Assembly (NCBI GenBank): GCA_022826945.1
Contig: JAJDTY010000053.1
Location: 1-41,535 of the forward strand
Direction: 5' to 3'
Length of the DNA: 41,535 bases
From: Candidatus Binatia bacterium
Lineage (GTDB): Bacteria > Desulfobacterota > Binatia > Bin18
Shown here: positions 1 through 8,738 of the stretch, one piece after another
Layout: each line of letters begins with the position of its first letter
Position numbering within the stretch: position 1 is the first letter of the stretch
Program-made: the position numbers and the translations under genes
The notes under the pieces: model-generated
What the model was told of the DNA's origin: nothing
Database searches by the model: none
Seen by the model: only the letters and a program-made list of their open reading frames with translations

Positions 1-146
1 TTGGCGACCAACAGAGGCGAAACCCGCTTACGATCTCCCTTCTCGAACAATCGCTCAAGGCCCCTGTGGCGAAAGCCAAGGATCATTCATGGGAGTGTAA
101 CCTATCACTGGGCAGTTTACAATTAAGTAAAGAAACCGTCCGCAGT

Positions 147-1715
147 CTACGTCCCTTCAAACAACACCTTCACATGCGACTCGGGCAGCGGTTGCGTTGC
201 TTTGGATACAACATAGGTACAAGCGACCGACATGAGTTCCCCTATCGTTGCGCAGGAGAACGGGCTCGGTCCCTCGGCGTAAAGCCAGGTGGCGGCGGTG
301 TGCAGCAGGCCGGGCGCAAACCAGGCGGGGTCGATCATTTGGGTGTGCAGCACGAGGAAGGTGACGAAGCCGCTGACCAGACCGGCATAGGCGCCTTTGC
401 GGGTGACGCCGCGCCAGAGCGCGCCGACCACGAGGGGCCCGGCAAAGGCCGCCATCATGCCGCCGTTCCCGATCCAGACAATGAGGGCGATATTGGTCTC
501 GACCAAAGCCCAGGCCAGGGCGGTACACAGCACCAGCACGACAACGGTCGCCACCCGACTGATGGATAACACCCGCTGGTCCAGTTGTTCCTCGCTCGGA
601 GGGTTCTTGAGTCGAGGCACGATGGACCGCCGGTAGAGATCGTTGGCAATCACCTGGGATGAAGATATGACCAGCCCATCGGCGGTAGACATGATCGCGG
701 CCAGCACGCCCACCCCAATAAGCGCGGCGAGCCAGGTCGGGAACAACTCGATAAAGAGGAGGGGCAGGGCCTGATTCGGGTTCGCTCCCTCGGCATACAG
801 CGCGTCGCCCAAGATCGCGCGGGCGAGGAGACCGCCCAACCCGAGCATGCCCAGCGTCAGCCCAAACGTGAAAGCCAGCTTGATAAATGTTTTCTGTTGA
901 CTCACGCTCTTTAATGCCCAGAGTTTATTCCCGAGATGGGGGAGCAGGCCGAGCGGGATGTGTGAAAGAAAAATGGCGACAATCGACCACCAGGAATGGT
1001 AGAGTGGAGTCTCGGCATTGAGCACGCTGACCAGATGCGTATCCTGCTCGGTGAGGCGGTCGATGATACCCAGCATGCCCACTCTTTCGCCCTCTACCCC
1101 GAATCCGGTCAGAAACAGGACAATCACCATCGCCGCGACCAGCAGCATCATGAAGCCCTGCACCCCATCGGTCAGGATGTCGGCATGCGCACCGCCGAGC
1201 ACGACGTAAATCAACAAGACGGTGGTGGTGATGAGTAGCGCCCACAGAGGGGACATGCCCAGCATGATCTCGAACATCACCAGCCCGGACACCAACTGCC
1301 CGGCCAGATAGAAAAACAACACCAGGGAAAAGACCGAGATGAGTATCCGAATGCCATCGGATTGGTAGCGGTCGCCGAGGTATTCCGGTATGGAGCGGTT
1401 GCCGAACCGGTGACCCGAGGCGGTAACCAGGCGCATGGCGACCAACACGCCGACATACACCCCAGCCGGATACAGGAAGCAGCCCCAAATCGTCGGCAGC
1501 CCCCACTCGTAGCCAAAGCCCGAGCTGCCGAGAAAGGTGGCGCCGCTGGCCGTGGTCGCGGCAAAGGCAAACGCCAGAAATAACGGTCCGTACGCACCAC
1601 GCGCCGTGGCAAAGTCGTCAGCGTGCCTGACCCGTCGTTGGGCAAATACGCCGATGGCCAGCATGCCGCCGATATACAGGAGGAGAAATATCCACGACCA
1701 GGTAATGAGTGACAT
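147..1715 (-). CDS. Sodium:solute symporter family (SSS) permease
   Basis: The 522-residue product is a very hydrophobic integral membrane protein with about 12-13 predicted helices along its whole length, as usual for SSS/PutP-type Na+-coupled transporters. The N-terminus goes straight into a membrane helix. Typical SSS features are the early polar/Gly stretch (TTASGATFLGSSGFGYEWG, about residues 54-72) and the conserved core ending in AAIMSTADGLVISSSQVIANDLY (about residues 340-362), which corresponds to the Na+-binding helix region. It lies 24 bases downstream of a formyl-CoA-transferase-like gene on the same strand, so the two are probably co-transcribed. The permease may import the carboxylic acid used by that enzyme. 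The substrate is inferred only from context; SSS members carry proline, pantothenate, acetate and other solutes. No clear Shine-Dalgarno precedes this start. Confidence 0.9.
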   Translation of the reverse strand: MSLITWSWIFLLLYIGGMLAIGVFAQRRVRHADDFATARGAYGPLFLAFAFAATTASGATFLGSSGFGYEWGLPTIWGCFLYPAGVYVGVLVAMRLVTASGHRFGNRSIPEYLGDRYQSDGIRILISVFSLVLFFYLAGQLVSGLVMFEIMLGMSPLWALLITTTVLLIYVVLGGAHADILTDGVQGFMMLLVAAMVIVLFLTGFGVEGERVGMLGIIDRLTEQDTHLVSVLNAETPLYHSWWSIVAIFLSHIPLGLLPHLGNKLWALKSVSQQKTFIKLAFTFGLTLGMLGLGGLLARAILGDALYAEGANPNQALPLLFIELFPTWLAALIGVGVLAAIMSTADGLVISSSQVIANDLYRRSIVPRLKNPPSEEQLDQRVLSISRVATVVVLVLCTALAWALVETNIALIVWIGNGGMMAAFAGPLVVGALWRGVTRKGAYAGLVSGFVTFLVLHTQMIDPAWFAPGLLHTAATWLYAEGPSPFSCATIGELMSVACTYVVSKATQPLPESHVKVLFEGT

Positions 1716-1739
1716 GTGAGGAGTGGGTGTTGAGCGGTG

Positions 1740-2981
1740 TCAGATAGCGCCCTCGGCTTGGGCTGCCTCCACCTCTTCGTCACTGTACCCGACCAGCTCC
1801 CGCAGGATTTCCTCGGTATGCTCGCCAAGGTGGGGCGAAGGCGTGACCTCGACCGGTGAATCGGAGAGCTTGAGCGGACAGCCGACCGTCTTGAACCGCC
1901 CGCGCTCCGGATGCTCGACTTCGGCGACAATGTCCCGCGCGGCCAGCGACTCGTCTTCCATCAGCTCTTTCATGTCCAGGATCGGACCGCAGGGTACATT
2001 GGCCGTGTTGAGGAGCTGCATGGCTTCATACTTGGTGTGTTTTTGGGTCCAGGCTTCGATCGCTGCGAAACAGTCATCCAGATGGGGGAGACGCGCCTCC
2101 GGCGTGGCATAGTCCGGGTGGTCGATGAGTTCCTCGCGGCCAATCAGTTGCATCAGCGGTCCCCAGACCTGGGCCTGGACAACCACATAGATGTAGTCGT
2201 TGGGGCCGCCGGGTTTGCATTTGAGGGCTACCCCCGGATGGCCGCCCCCGGAGGCGTTGCCGGAACGCGGCACGGCCGGGCCAAAGGTCTTATCGGGATA
2301 TTGCGGGTACTCCTTCAGGGGGCCGTGGACAAGTCGCTGCTGGTCGCGCAGTTTGACCCGACACAGATTCAGCACCGCGTCCTGCATGGCGACCTCAACT
2401 CGCTGGCCGATCCCGGTTTTCTCACGCTGAAAGAGGGCCGCCAGAATCGCGGCTACCAGATGCATGCCCGTGCCGGAATCTCCAATCTGGGCTCCCGTAC
2501 TGGTCGGTGGGCCGTCATCCCAGCCCGTCGTGCTCATGGCCCCTCCCATGGCTTGGGCGACGGTCTCGTATGCCTTGCAGTCTGCGAACGGACCGGGGCC
2601 GAACCCCTTACCGGAGGCATAAATTATGCGCGGATTAATCTGCCGGATGACCTCCCAACTGAATCCCTGACGGTCCAGCGCGCCGGGCGCAAAGTTTTCG
2701 ACCAACACATCACACTTCTTGATCAGCTTCCGAAAAATCTCCTGTCCCTTTGGAGTCTTGGTATTAATGGTGATGCTGCGCTTGTTGCAGTTGAGCATGG
2801 TGAAATACAGACTATCGACATCAGGCAGGTCCCGGAGCTGCTGGCGGGTGATATCGCCCCGCCCCGGCAGTTCGACTTTGATAACGTCCGCGCCGAGCCA
2901 GGCAAGAATCTGGGTACAAGAAGGTCCCATCTGGACGTGGGTCATGTCAAGAACACGGATGCCGTCCAAAGCTTTTCCCAT
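1740..2981 (-). CDS. Formyl-CoA:oxalate CoA-transferase-like protein (CaiB/BaiF, class III)
   Basis: This 413-residue class III CoA-transferase would move CoA between carboxylic acids in the cytoplasm. It is unusually close to oxalate-degrading formyl-CoA transferase (Frc) as I recall that sequence: the N-terminal [11 protein letters not shown] segment with Gln17, the CNKRSI motif, GDSGTGMHL carrying the expected catalytic Asp168, [16 protein letters not shown], and a glycine-rich loop (GGGHPG) matching the Frc loop that covers the active site. Length is normal. An AAGGAG ribosome site sits 7 bases before the ATG. Its downstream neighbour is an SSS permease. No oxalyl-CoA decarboxylase gene, the usual Frc partner, lies in the window, so oxalate as substrate is plausible but unproven. 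The CoA-transferase assignment itself is secure. Confidence 0.88.
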   Translation of the reverse strand: MGKALDGIRVLDMTHVQMGPSCTQILAWLGADVIKVELPGRGDITRQQLRDLPDVDSLYFTMLNCNKRSITINTKTPKGQEIFRKLIKKCDVLVENFAPGALDRQGFSWEVIRQINPRIIYASGKGFGPGPFADCKAYETVAQAMGGAMSTTGWDDGPPTSTGAQIGDSGTGMHLVAAILAALFQREKTGIGQRVEVAMQDAVLNLCRVKLRDQQRLVHGPLKEYPQYPDKTFGPAVPRSGNASGGGHPGVALKCKPGGPNDYIYVVVQAQVWGPLMQLIGREELIDHPDYATPEARLPHLDDCFAAIEAWTQKHTKYEAMQLLNTANVPCGPILDMKELMEDESLAARDIVAEVEHPERGRFKTVGCPLKLSDSPVEVTPSPHLGEHTEEILRELVGYSDEEVEAAQAEGAI

Positions 2982-3114
2982 GGTTTTCTCCTTGCCAGAT
3001 CAGATGACTGCTTTGCGGTTACTTGTACCGTGTCTGATTCCTGACGCAAAGAGGGGCGCTGGCCTGCTCACTTGCCGAGGTCAGGGCCATCCAATATCAT
3101 GCACGCCGCCCAGT

Positions 3115-3143
3115 CCGGTCGGCCTCTTGTATGGACCGACCGG
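3115..3143 (+). other. Hairpin in the glyS leader
   Basis: Perfect 8-base arms CCGGTCGG (3115-3122) and CCGACCGG (3136-3143), with two more possible C-G pairs inside, form a hairpin about 30 bases before the chosen glyS start. An alternative in-frame ATG at 3131 falls in the loop, which argues for starting glyS at 3176. No T-box consensus is visible. The function is unknown; it could be a leader structure or a leftover repeat. Confidence 0.4.
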
Positions 3144-3175
3144 CAGGGCAGTCCACACAAAACGAGATCAGCCGT

Positions 3176-4828
3176 ATGAGCAAACAGACTTCGCCCGCAA
3201 TAAAATCAATGGACCCCATTGTCTCGCTATGCCGCCGCCGGGGATTTATCTTTCAGTCGTCCGAGTTGTACGGCGGCATTAACGGTTTTTGGGATTACGG
3301 CCCGCTTGGCGCTGAACTGAAACGCAACCTCAAGGAAGCCTGGTGGCAGGACGTGGTCCGCTGCCCGGCCCCCGGTCCAGATGGTCGTCCCATTGAGATC
3401 GTTCCCGTGGACGCGACCATTATTATGAACCCGAAAGTCTGGGAAGCCTCGGGTCACGTGGGTGGGTTCTCCGATTTGATGAGCACCTGCCGTCACTGTA
3501 AGAAGCTCGTACGGTACGATCATATTGATGAGATGATTTACGAGAGTGACTGGTGTAAATCGCTTGCAGAGTTGTATGAAGCAGGGAAGGTAACTGTCGA
3601 AAACGTGAAGCGCTGGTGGGGAAAGACCGGAAAAAAACTCGCCCCGAACTTGGCTCTTTCCCGTAAGCCTGCGGAAACGCTTGCTCTCTTGGCCGAGAGA
3701 TTGGAACAGGGTCCCATTGATGGCGTGTACGACTTAGTCTTATGTCTTGCCGGTTTGAGGGGAATCGACTGGGTCCAGCGCCTTGCCACCGAGCAGGGCG
3801 GGATTAGCCAATGGCCGCCGAAGCCGTGCCCGTTTTGTGGCGGGGAGATTACTGAGCCACGGCCTTTTAATTTGATGTTCAAGACCACAACCGGTGCGGT
3901 TGAAGACCCGTCCGCGGTCACCTATCTACGTCCGGAGACGGCCCAGGGAATTTTTACCCAGTTCTGGAACGTGCTGGATACCAATCGGGTGCGGGTGCCG
4001 TTTGGGATTGCGCAGATCGGTAAAGCGTTCCGCAACGAGGTTACGCCGCGCAATTTCACGTTCCGGTCGCGTGAGTTCGAGCAGATGGAAATCGAGTTCT
4101 TCATTCATCCCGAGGAGGCTGCGGAGTGGTATCAGTACTGGCGCGACACCCGTTTTCGCTGGTGGCAGTCTATTGGTCTGGCGGGCGAGAACCTGACGCT
4201 GCGTGAGCACGACCAGGACGAACTGGCACACTATGCCAAAGAAGGAGCGGGCACGAGCGATGTCGAGTACCGTTTCCCGTTCACCGCGCCCGGCTATGGG
4301 GAATTGGAAGGTGTCGCCCATCGGGCGGACTACGACCTGCGCCAGCACGCCACCCATTGCGGTCAGGGGGACAAGCTGCGCTATTTTGACGACCAGCGCA
4401 ACGAACGCTATTTCCCGCACGTGATTGAGCCGAGCGCCGGTGCTGACCGCGGAACCTTGGCCGCGCTATGCGAGGCCTATACGCCTGACGAGAGCCGGCC
4501 AAGCAAGGTCTATATGAGGTTCCACCCCCGGCTGGCGCCGATCAAGGCGGCGGTATTCCCCTTGGTCAACAAAAGCGGTATGCCCGAGGTGGCCGAGAAG
4601 CTCTACCAGGAGCTGCGCCCGAAATATGCCGTCCAGTTCGACGTGAAGCAGAATATCGGTAAACGCTACGCACGCATGGATGAGGCCGGTACGCCCTACT
4701 GCTTTACGATTGACGGCGACACGCTCGAAGACCAGACCGTGACCGTGCGTTACCGTGACACCCTGGAGCAGGAACGCATCGGAATTGATAAGGTCAGTGC
4801 ATTCCTGGACGAAAAAATGGGGAAATAA
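3176..4828 (+). CDS. glyS: Glycyl-tRNA synthetase, single-chain class II type
   Basis: This enzyme charges tRNA-Gly with glycine in the cytoplasm. The 550-residue product is the homodimeric class IIa form rather than the separate alpha and beta chains. Visible landmarks are the N-terminal SSELYGGINGFWDYGPLG block, a Zn-ribbon-like pair CRHC ... CPFC flanking a long insertion, the TEPRPFNLMF segment, class II motif 2 (FRNEVTPRNFTFRSREFEQ), the motif 3 region around EPSAGADRGTLAAL, and a C-terminal anticodon-binding domain starting near PRLAPIKAAVFPLV. I chose ATG 3176 because the family core begins shortly after it and the upstream ATG at 3131 lies in a hairpin loop. The ribosome site is weak. 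The gene stands alone on this strand. Confidence 0.95.
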   Translation: MSKQTSPAIKSMDPIVSLCRRRGFIFQSSELYGGINGFWDYGPLGAELKRNLKEAWWQDVVRCPAPGPDGRPIEIVPVDATIIMNPKVWEASGHVGGFSDLMSTCRHCKKLVRYDHIDEMIYESDWCKSLAELYEAGKVTVENVKRWWGKTGKKLAPNLALSRKPAETLALLAERLEQGPIDGVYDLVLCLAGLRGIDWVQRLATEQGGISQWPPKPCPFCGGEITEPRPFNLMFKTTTGAVEDPSAVTYLRPETAQGIFTQFWNVLDTNRVRVPFGIAQIGKAFRNEVTPRNFTFRSREFEQMEIEFFIHPEEAAEWYQYWRDTRFRWWQSIGLAGENLTLREHDQDELAHYAKEGAGTSDVEYRFPFTAPGYGELEGVAHRADYDLRQHATHCGQGDKLRYFDDQRNERYFPHVIEPSAGADRGTLAALCEAYTPDESRPSKVYMRFHPRLAPIKAAVFPLVNKSGMPEVAEKLYQELRPKYAVQFDVKQNIGKRYARMDEAGTPYCFTIDGDTLEDQTVTVRYRDTLEQERIGIDKVSAFLDEKMGK

Positions 4829-4963
4829 GTCGGGACACGCCAGTCCCTTCCCTGGAGGGAATTATAGACAATAGTGCCCACTTTATTCAGACAGACCCCC
4901 TTTATCAAAATCGTCCCCCTAGTTCATTCTCCCTTCAGTTGAAGTGATACACCCTTGTAATGT

Positions 4964-5230
4964 TTACGCCACCTCTCGGGAGCGCCAATAAATACCCCTT
5001 TCCCTTCGCATCAGGCGCGCTCCGATTAGCTCGCGCCGTAGGGTGGCGCAATCTGGATGATATTGCTCGATGATGGCGTTCACCTCCCGTTCTAGATACT
5101 GTTTGTCCTGCTCGAACTGCTGAGCAAGCCAGCGAAGGATAACAGCCCGCTTCTTACGAGTATCCGGAATCTTGGTGAGTCGATCTCCCTTCAGGAAGGT
5201 GGTGAGTACCTTACACTCCCAGGTATCCAT
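4964..5230 (-). CDS. DUF2087 domain protein, small
   Basis: The 88-residue product matches the DUF2087 pattern as I know it: FLKGDRLTKIP, then KKRAVILRWLAQQFE, then EVNAIIEQYHPDCATLRRELI, ending in GIYWR. This domain resembles a small winged-helix nucleic-acid-binding fold and also occurs fused to transcriptional regulators. Its biochemical role is not established. The start was set at ATG 5230, with a GGGAG ribosome site about 5 bases upstream; a TTG four codons earlier is possible. The gene is monocistronic and sits between convergent glyS and a metallophosphoesterase gene, at the edge of a more AT-rich stretch. Confidence 0.75.
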   Translation of the reverse strand: MDTWECKVLTTFLKGDRLTKIPDTRKKRAVILRWLAQQFEQDKQYLEREVNAIIEQYHPDCATLRRELIGARLMRRERGIYWRSREVA

Positions 5231-5288
5231 CTCTTCTCCCAACGTCTGATGCGAATTTTACAGGCCCTAATCCTTATCTTTAATACAA

Positions 5289-5927
5289 TCAGGATTCAGG
5301 CCACTCCCACTCAATAGGAGGGTGGGTATATTGATACAAAAAATTCAAATTTGAAGCATTGATAAAAACAGTTTTCTGTTGTTGAAGAGTTCCATAACCC
5401 TCATGGATATGACCAAAAACGTGTATTTTGGGATGAATTGATAATGTCTTTTGCAACAGTTCTTCACAACCGACCCGTTCACCGGATCTGATCGTGTCCA
5501 AAATGCCTTTGGGTGGCCCGTGAGTTATTAAAATGTCGGTATCCAATGGAATTAAATCCCAGTGTTTCTTGATGTCTTCTCCACGTCTTCGGTTAAAAGC
5601 CATGTCCTTAAAACAAGGTTGAACAGGAGAGCCCCAAAATTTGATTGTCCCGATTTGTACACCGGAATCATTCAGGTAATACGCTCCGGTAGATCTAATC
5701 AGTTCCTCTGCCTGTAATTTCCTTTCATCTTCAAAGGAAAAATCGTGATTTCCGGCAATCACGATTTTGTATTTATGAGGTAAGTTCTTCAGAAACAGGG
5801 AAAAGGCTTCTATTTCCCGCAACTCCCCTCGGGAGGACATATCTCCACAAAAAATCAGGAAATCACCAATGGGAATTTGCATTTCTTTGTGTTTGTCATG
5901 TGTATCTGAAAGAAAAACGAATTTCAT
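5289..5927 (-). CDS. Calcineurin-like metallophosphoesterase
   Basis: The 212-residue product carries the five metal-ligand motifs of the calcineurin-like phosphoesterase superfamily in order: SDTHD (about residues 8-12), CGDMS (27-31), GNHDF (59-63), ITHGPP (near 134) and FGHIHEGYG (near 171). It should be a soluble dinuclear-metal hydrolase of phosphomonoesters or phosphodiesters; the substrate is unknown. Codon use is clearly richer in A/T than in the flanking genes (many AAA, TTT, ATT codons), suggesting recent acquisition. No strong ribosome site precedes the ATG. The neighbouring DUF2087 gene is on the same strand, but the pair is not tightly spaced enough to prove an operon. Confidence 0.87.
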   Translation of the reverse strand: MKFVFLSDTHDKHKEMQIPIGDFLIFCGDMSSRGELREIEAFSLFLKNLPHKYKIVIAGNHDFSFEDERKLQAEELIRSTGAYYLNDSGVQIGTIKFWGSPVQPCFKDMAFNRRRGEDIKKHWDLIPLDTDILITHGPPKGILDTIRSGERVGCEELLQKTLSIHPKIHVFGHIHEGYGTLQQQKTVFINASNLNFLYQYTHPPIEWEWPES

Positions 5928-6103
5928 ATTTTTTCATTCTAGGTTAGCGTCTCTGCTCCAACTCTAGCTTCCGGTATTGAATTTTATCCTCCCAGACTCT
6001 ACGGAGCATGGCTATGTCAACGGCTCAGGCTAAAACTCCATCAGACCAATGTAATTCCCTCCTCGGTGGGGTGGCCCGTAGCGGGGGGGGTGGGTTTCCC
6101 TTT

Positions 6104-6904
6104 TTATTCAATACTCAACTCCACCTCGCCCAGCCCATCCATCGCCAACTGCACTTTATCGCCCTGACTCACAAACTTGGTCGCCACCACGCTGCCGGTC
6201 ATGACGACCATACCCTGAGACAATGTCTTGCCCTGAGCGGCCAGCGTGCTCGCCAGCCAGGCCAGGGCATCGAGCGGATGGCCCAGCACATCCCGGCCAT
6301 CACCTTCCCCAACGACCTCGCCGTTGATGTGCATGGTGCCGTGAACGGCGGCCAGGTCGAGCGACTGCCAGTCTGTCAGCGGCGAACCCAGGACAATGCC
6401 GCCGTTCCAGGCGTTATCCGCGAGCAGCGTCAATATATTGTCGGCGATTTTGGTGTAGTCCGCGTGGCGGTCGTCAACCAGTTCAAAGGCCGGCATGACC
6501 GCCCCGATTGCCTCGGCAACGCTGTCGCGCGTATAGGGGGCCCGCTCGGCTGGCAAATCATGCGCAATCTGCACGGCAATCTCACACTCGACTCCCAGGC
6601 GACCGAAGTCGCTCAGGCGTACCTGCGCTGGCGTATGATGGACGGTTTTTCCCATGATGGCGGCAGCAATAGGTTCGTCAAAACCGACCATCTGCTGCAT
6701 CACCGGCGTGGTCAATGCAATTTTATGCCCAACGATAGGGCCGTAGGTCTCTGTCAAAAGTTTCTGAAACGCTGCCTGAATAGCATAGGCATCTTCAAGA
6801 CGGTGCGGGGTATGTGGCTCCGGGATGGGGACAAAGGGCCGACCGGCCTGGCGTTCGTTCCATAAAAACCTGGCGGCCTCGTGATACGACTGTGTGTCGG
6901 CCAT
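6104..6904 (-). CDS. 2-keto-4-pentenoate hydratase-like protein (FAH fold)
   Basis: The 266-residue product belongs to the fumarylacetoacetase-fold hydratase/decarboxylase family (MhpD, HpcG, DmpH/DmpE relatives) acting on 2-oxo-enoic acids in meta-cleavage pathways. Evidence is the N-terminal alpha-helical segment RLEDAYAIQAAFQ, the GHKIALT motif, the metal-ligand motif GVECEIAV (about residues 103-110), the AFELVDDRH segment and the C-terminal GSVVATKFVSQGDKV strand. Length is typical. A GAGGAG ribosome site precedes the ATG. It starts 27 bases after the end of an NtaA-type monooxygenase gene, so the two likely form one transcript: the monooxygenase would release or create an oxo-acid processed here. 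The exact substrate is unknown. Confidence 0.88.
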   Translation of the reverse strand: MADTQSYHEAARFLWNERQAGRPFVPIPEPHTPHRLEDAYAIQAAFQKLLTETYGPIVGHKIALTTPVMQQMVGFDEPIAAAIMGKTVHHTPAQVRLSDFGRLGVECEIAVQIAHDLPAERAPYTRDSVAEAIGAVMPAFELVDDRHADYTKIADNILTLLADNAWNGGIVLGSPLTDWQSLDLAAVHGTMHINGEVVGEGDGRDVLGHPLDALAWLASTLAAQGKTLSQGMVVMTGSVVATKFVSQGDKVQLAMDGLGEVELSIE

Positions 6905-6931
6905 TACGATGTCTCCTCGTCCGCGCCCAGG

Positions 6932-8266
6932 CTATTGAGTCTGAAAAAAACGATTTTCCGGCCGGGGCAGGCCGAGGTTTTCCCGCAGAGTCGTGCCCTC
7001 GTATTCGCGCCGGAACAGGCCGCGGCGCTGGAGTTCGGGTACGACTCGATCCACAAATTCGTCCAGTCCGCCCGGCAGATAGGGGAACATGACGTTAAAG
7101 CCGTCCGACCCTTCGGTCACGAGCCATTCCTCCATGTGGTCGGCTATCATGCTCGGCGTGCCGATAAGCTCCAGGATGCTGAAACTCCCGCCCACATATT
7201 GGGCGAGCTGTCTGATGGTCATATTGTCCCTGCGCGCCATATCGACTAGTTTCTGCCGCCCGGATTGAGTGGCATTACTTTCCGGGATGTCGGGCAGCGG
7301 ACTGTCCAGGTCATAGATCGACACGTCATGGCCCAGCAGGACACAGAGCGTGGCCATGCCGCTATCCGGGTGGACCAGACTGTCAAGCTTCGCCTTCTTT
7401 GCCCGTGCTTCGGCCAAGGAATCACCCACAACAACAAAGGCACCCGGCAGGATCTTCAGATGGTCGCGACAGCGCCCGCAGGCCTCCATGCGGCCTTTGA
7501 CATCCGCGTAGTAGGACTGGGCGTCTTTCAGATTATTGGCCCCGGAAAACACGACCTCGGCGGTCTCGGCCGCGAGCTGCCGGCCGGCCTCCGAGGCACC
7601 GGCCTGGACGATGACCGGCCAGCCCTGAATGGGTCGGGCGATATTCAGTGGGCCGCGCACGGACAGGTGTGGGCCTTTATGGTTCAGCACGTGCAGCTTG
7701 TCGGGATCGAAATACACGCCGGCCTCGACATCACGGATAAAGGCGTCGTCCGCCCAACTGTCCCATAGGCCGGTGACCACATCGTAGAACTCGCGCGCCA
7801 GACGATAGCGCGCGTCATGTTCCATATGGGCCTCGCGTCCGAAATTTAATGCCTCGTCCGGGTTGGCTGAGGTCACCACATTCCAGCCGGCCCGCCCGCC
7901 GCTGATATGGTCGAGCGAGGCAAACTTCCGCGCCACATGGTAGGGATCGTTATAGGTGGTGGAGGCCGTGGCGATCAGACCCAGGTGCGTAGTGACCGTG
8001 GCCAGCGCGGGGAGGAGAGTGAGCGGATCGAAGGAGGTGACCGTCGCGCTACGTTTGAGTGCCGCCATCGGCATATTGAGCACGGCTAGGTGATCGGCCA
8101 TGAAAAAGGCATCGAAGCGGCCACGTTCCAGGGTATGCACAAAGCGCTGGTAGTGCGCAAAATTGAAGTTGGCATCCGGAAAGGCCCCCGGATAGCGCCA
8201 GGCCGCAGTATGAATGCTGACCGGTCGCATGAACGCGCCGAGTCGTAGTTGTCGTAAGTGCGCCAT
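6932..8266 (-). CDS. LLM-class flavin monooxygenase, NtaA/SnaA/DszA type
   Basis: The 444-residue product is a bacterial-luciferase-like FMNH2-dependent monooxygenase of the nitrilotriacetate monooxygenase component A branch, which includes NtaA, DszA and SnaA. The start LRQLRLGAFMRPVSIHTAAWRYP is characteristic. So are FFMADH near residue 54, STTYNDPYHVARKFASLDHISGGRAGWNVVTS (about 120-151), the KGPHLSVRGPLN segment (about 218-229) and QAGASEAGRQLAAETAEVVF (about 242-261). Such enzymes need reduced FMN from a separate flavin reductase, which is not encoded in this window. It is the first gene of a unit with the downstream FAH-fold hydratase. The substrate is unknown; relatives attack C-N or C-S bonds. 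Confidence 0.9.
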   Translation of the reverse strand: MAHLRQLRLGAFMRPVSIHTAAWRYPGAFPDANFNFAHYQRFVHTLERGRFDAFFMADHLAVLNMPMAALKRSATVTSFDPLTLLPALATVTTHLGLIATASTTYNDPYHVARKFASLDHISGGRAGWNVVTSANPDEALNFGREAHMEHDARYRLAREFYDVVTGLWDSWADDAFIRDVEAGVYFDPDKLHVLNHKGPHLSVRGPLNIARPIQGWPVIVQAGASEAGRQLAAETAEVVFSGANNLKDAQSYYADVKGRMEACGRCRDHLKILPGAFVVVGDSLAEARAKKAKLDSLVHPDSGMATLCVLLGHDVSIYDLDSPLPDIPESNATQSGRQKLVDMARRDNMTIRQLAQYVGGSFSILELIGTPSMIADHMEEWLVTEGSDGFNVMFPYLPGGLDEFVDRVVPELQRRGLFRREYEGTTLRENLGLPRPENRFFQTQ

Positions 8267-8335
8267 AGTTCTTCTGTTCGGTCCTCCTGGCTCGGGTTGG
8301 GTGATTTCGATGCGCAGATGTAGGTGTATTGAGGA

Positions 8336-8428
8336 CTATTTATGAGAGCGAGTGCGGAAGTATGTCACCGAAGCTCCGACGACGCCGATAAGCGCGACCA
8401 GCAACATTGTCCATTCAGACATTGTCAT
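8336..8428 (-). CDS. Tiny single-helix membrane protein, start overlaps upstream stop
   Basis: This 30-codon reading frame starts at ATG 8428 inside an ATGA overlap with the stop of the upstream 66-residue gene, the classic layout for translational coupling. The peptide has a short polar start (MTMSEWT), about 15 uninterrupted hydrophobic residues (MLLVALIGVVGASVT) and a basic C-terminus (RTRSHK), as expected for one membrane span with a positive inner tail. A second in-frame ATG lies two codons in. No homologue is recognised. The overlap, composition and charge pattern support a real gene, but it is very short. Confidence 0.5.
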   Translation of the reverse strand: MTMSEWTMLLVALIGVVGASVTYFRTRSHK

Positions 8429-8622
8429 TTTTTATCCTCCTCCAGTCCCCCTTCGAGTCGATAGGCCCACAGAAAGATCGAGAGCGTGCCTACTACGCCG
8501 AAGATCAAGACAAGCCAGGACTCCTGACCTCTGACCCAAGGACTGACGACAGTCAGCAGCGCTACGCCTTTTGCTAAATCGTAGAGGAATTTGGCTGCGC
8601 TTTCCCGCTGTCGCAGTGTCAT
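8425..8622 (-). CDS. Small two-helix membrane protein, unknown function
   Basis: The 65-residue product starts with a charged amphipathic segment (TLRQRESAAKFLYDLAKG) followed by two hydrophobic stretches (about residues 19-28 and 35-52) separated by a short WVRGQES loop, and ends in an acidic tail (LEGGLEEDKK). This is the layout of a small inner-membrane protein with two spans. ATG 8622 was chosen over an upstream ATG at 8655 because the extra eleven residues (with Cys and Pro) look non-coding. Its stop overlaps the start of a 30-codon membrane-protein frame. I cannot name a family with certainty; it resembles small DUF6722-like proteins in outline only. Confidence 0.55.
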   Translation of the reverse strand: MTLRQRESAAKFLYDLAKGVALLTVVSPWVRGQESWLVLIFGVVGTLSIFLWAYRLEGGLEEDKK

Positions 8623-8706
8623 ACTTGGCGAAAGTCTACTACACAGGCCATGCACTGACCAGAGTTATTCCCCAATCAAAGCCCAATCCCCCGCCCGGTC
8701 AGTCTT

Positions 8707-8738
8707 GTAGGTCAGTTTAGCCGAAGGCGTAAGCTGAC
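8707..8738 (+). repeat. REP-like palindrome with GTAG head
   Basis: GTAG (8707-8710) is followed at once by a hairpin: arms GTCAGTTTA (8711-8719) and TAAGCTGAC (8730-8738) with one G-T pair, then inner GCC/GGC around a GAA loop. A GTAG tetranucleotide at the 5' foot of an imperfect hairpin is the signature of REP elements mobilised by RAYT transposases. It lies in the 227-base gap between the small membrane genes and the AT-rich orphan. No RAYT gene is in the window. Confidence 0.5.

Noticed and set aside
1..125. Open plus-strand frame from the left edge to a TAA at 123-125.
   Set aside because: The 41 codons show no recognisable protein and are Arg-rich; nothing supports coding.
4848..4861. 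Short palindrome TTCCCTGGAGGGAA after glyS, considered as a terminator.
   Set aside because: The arms are only about 4-6 bases with almost no loop and no T-run.
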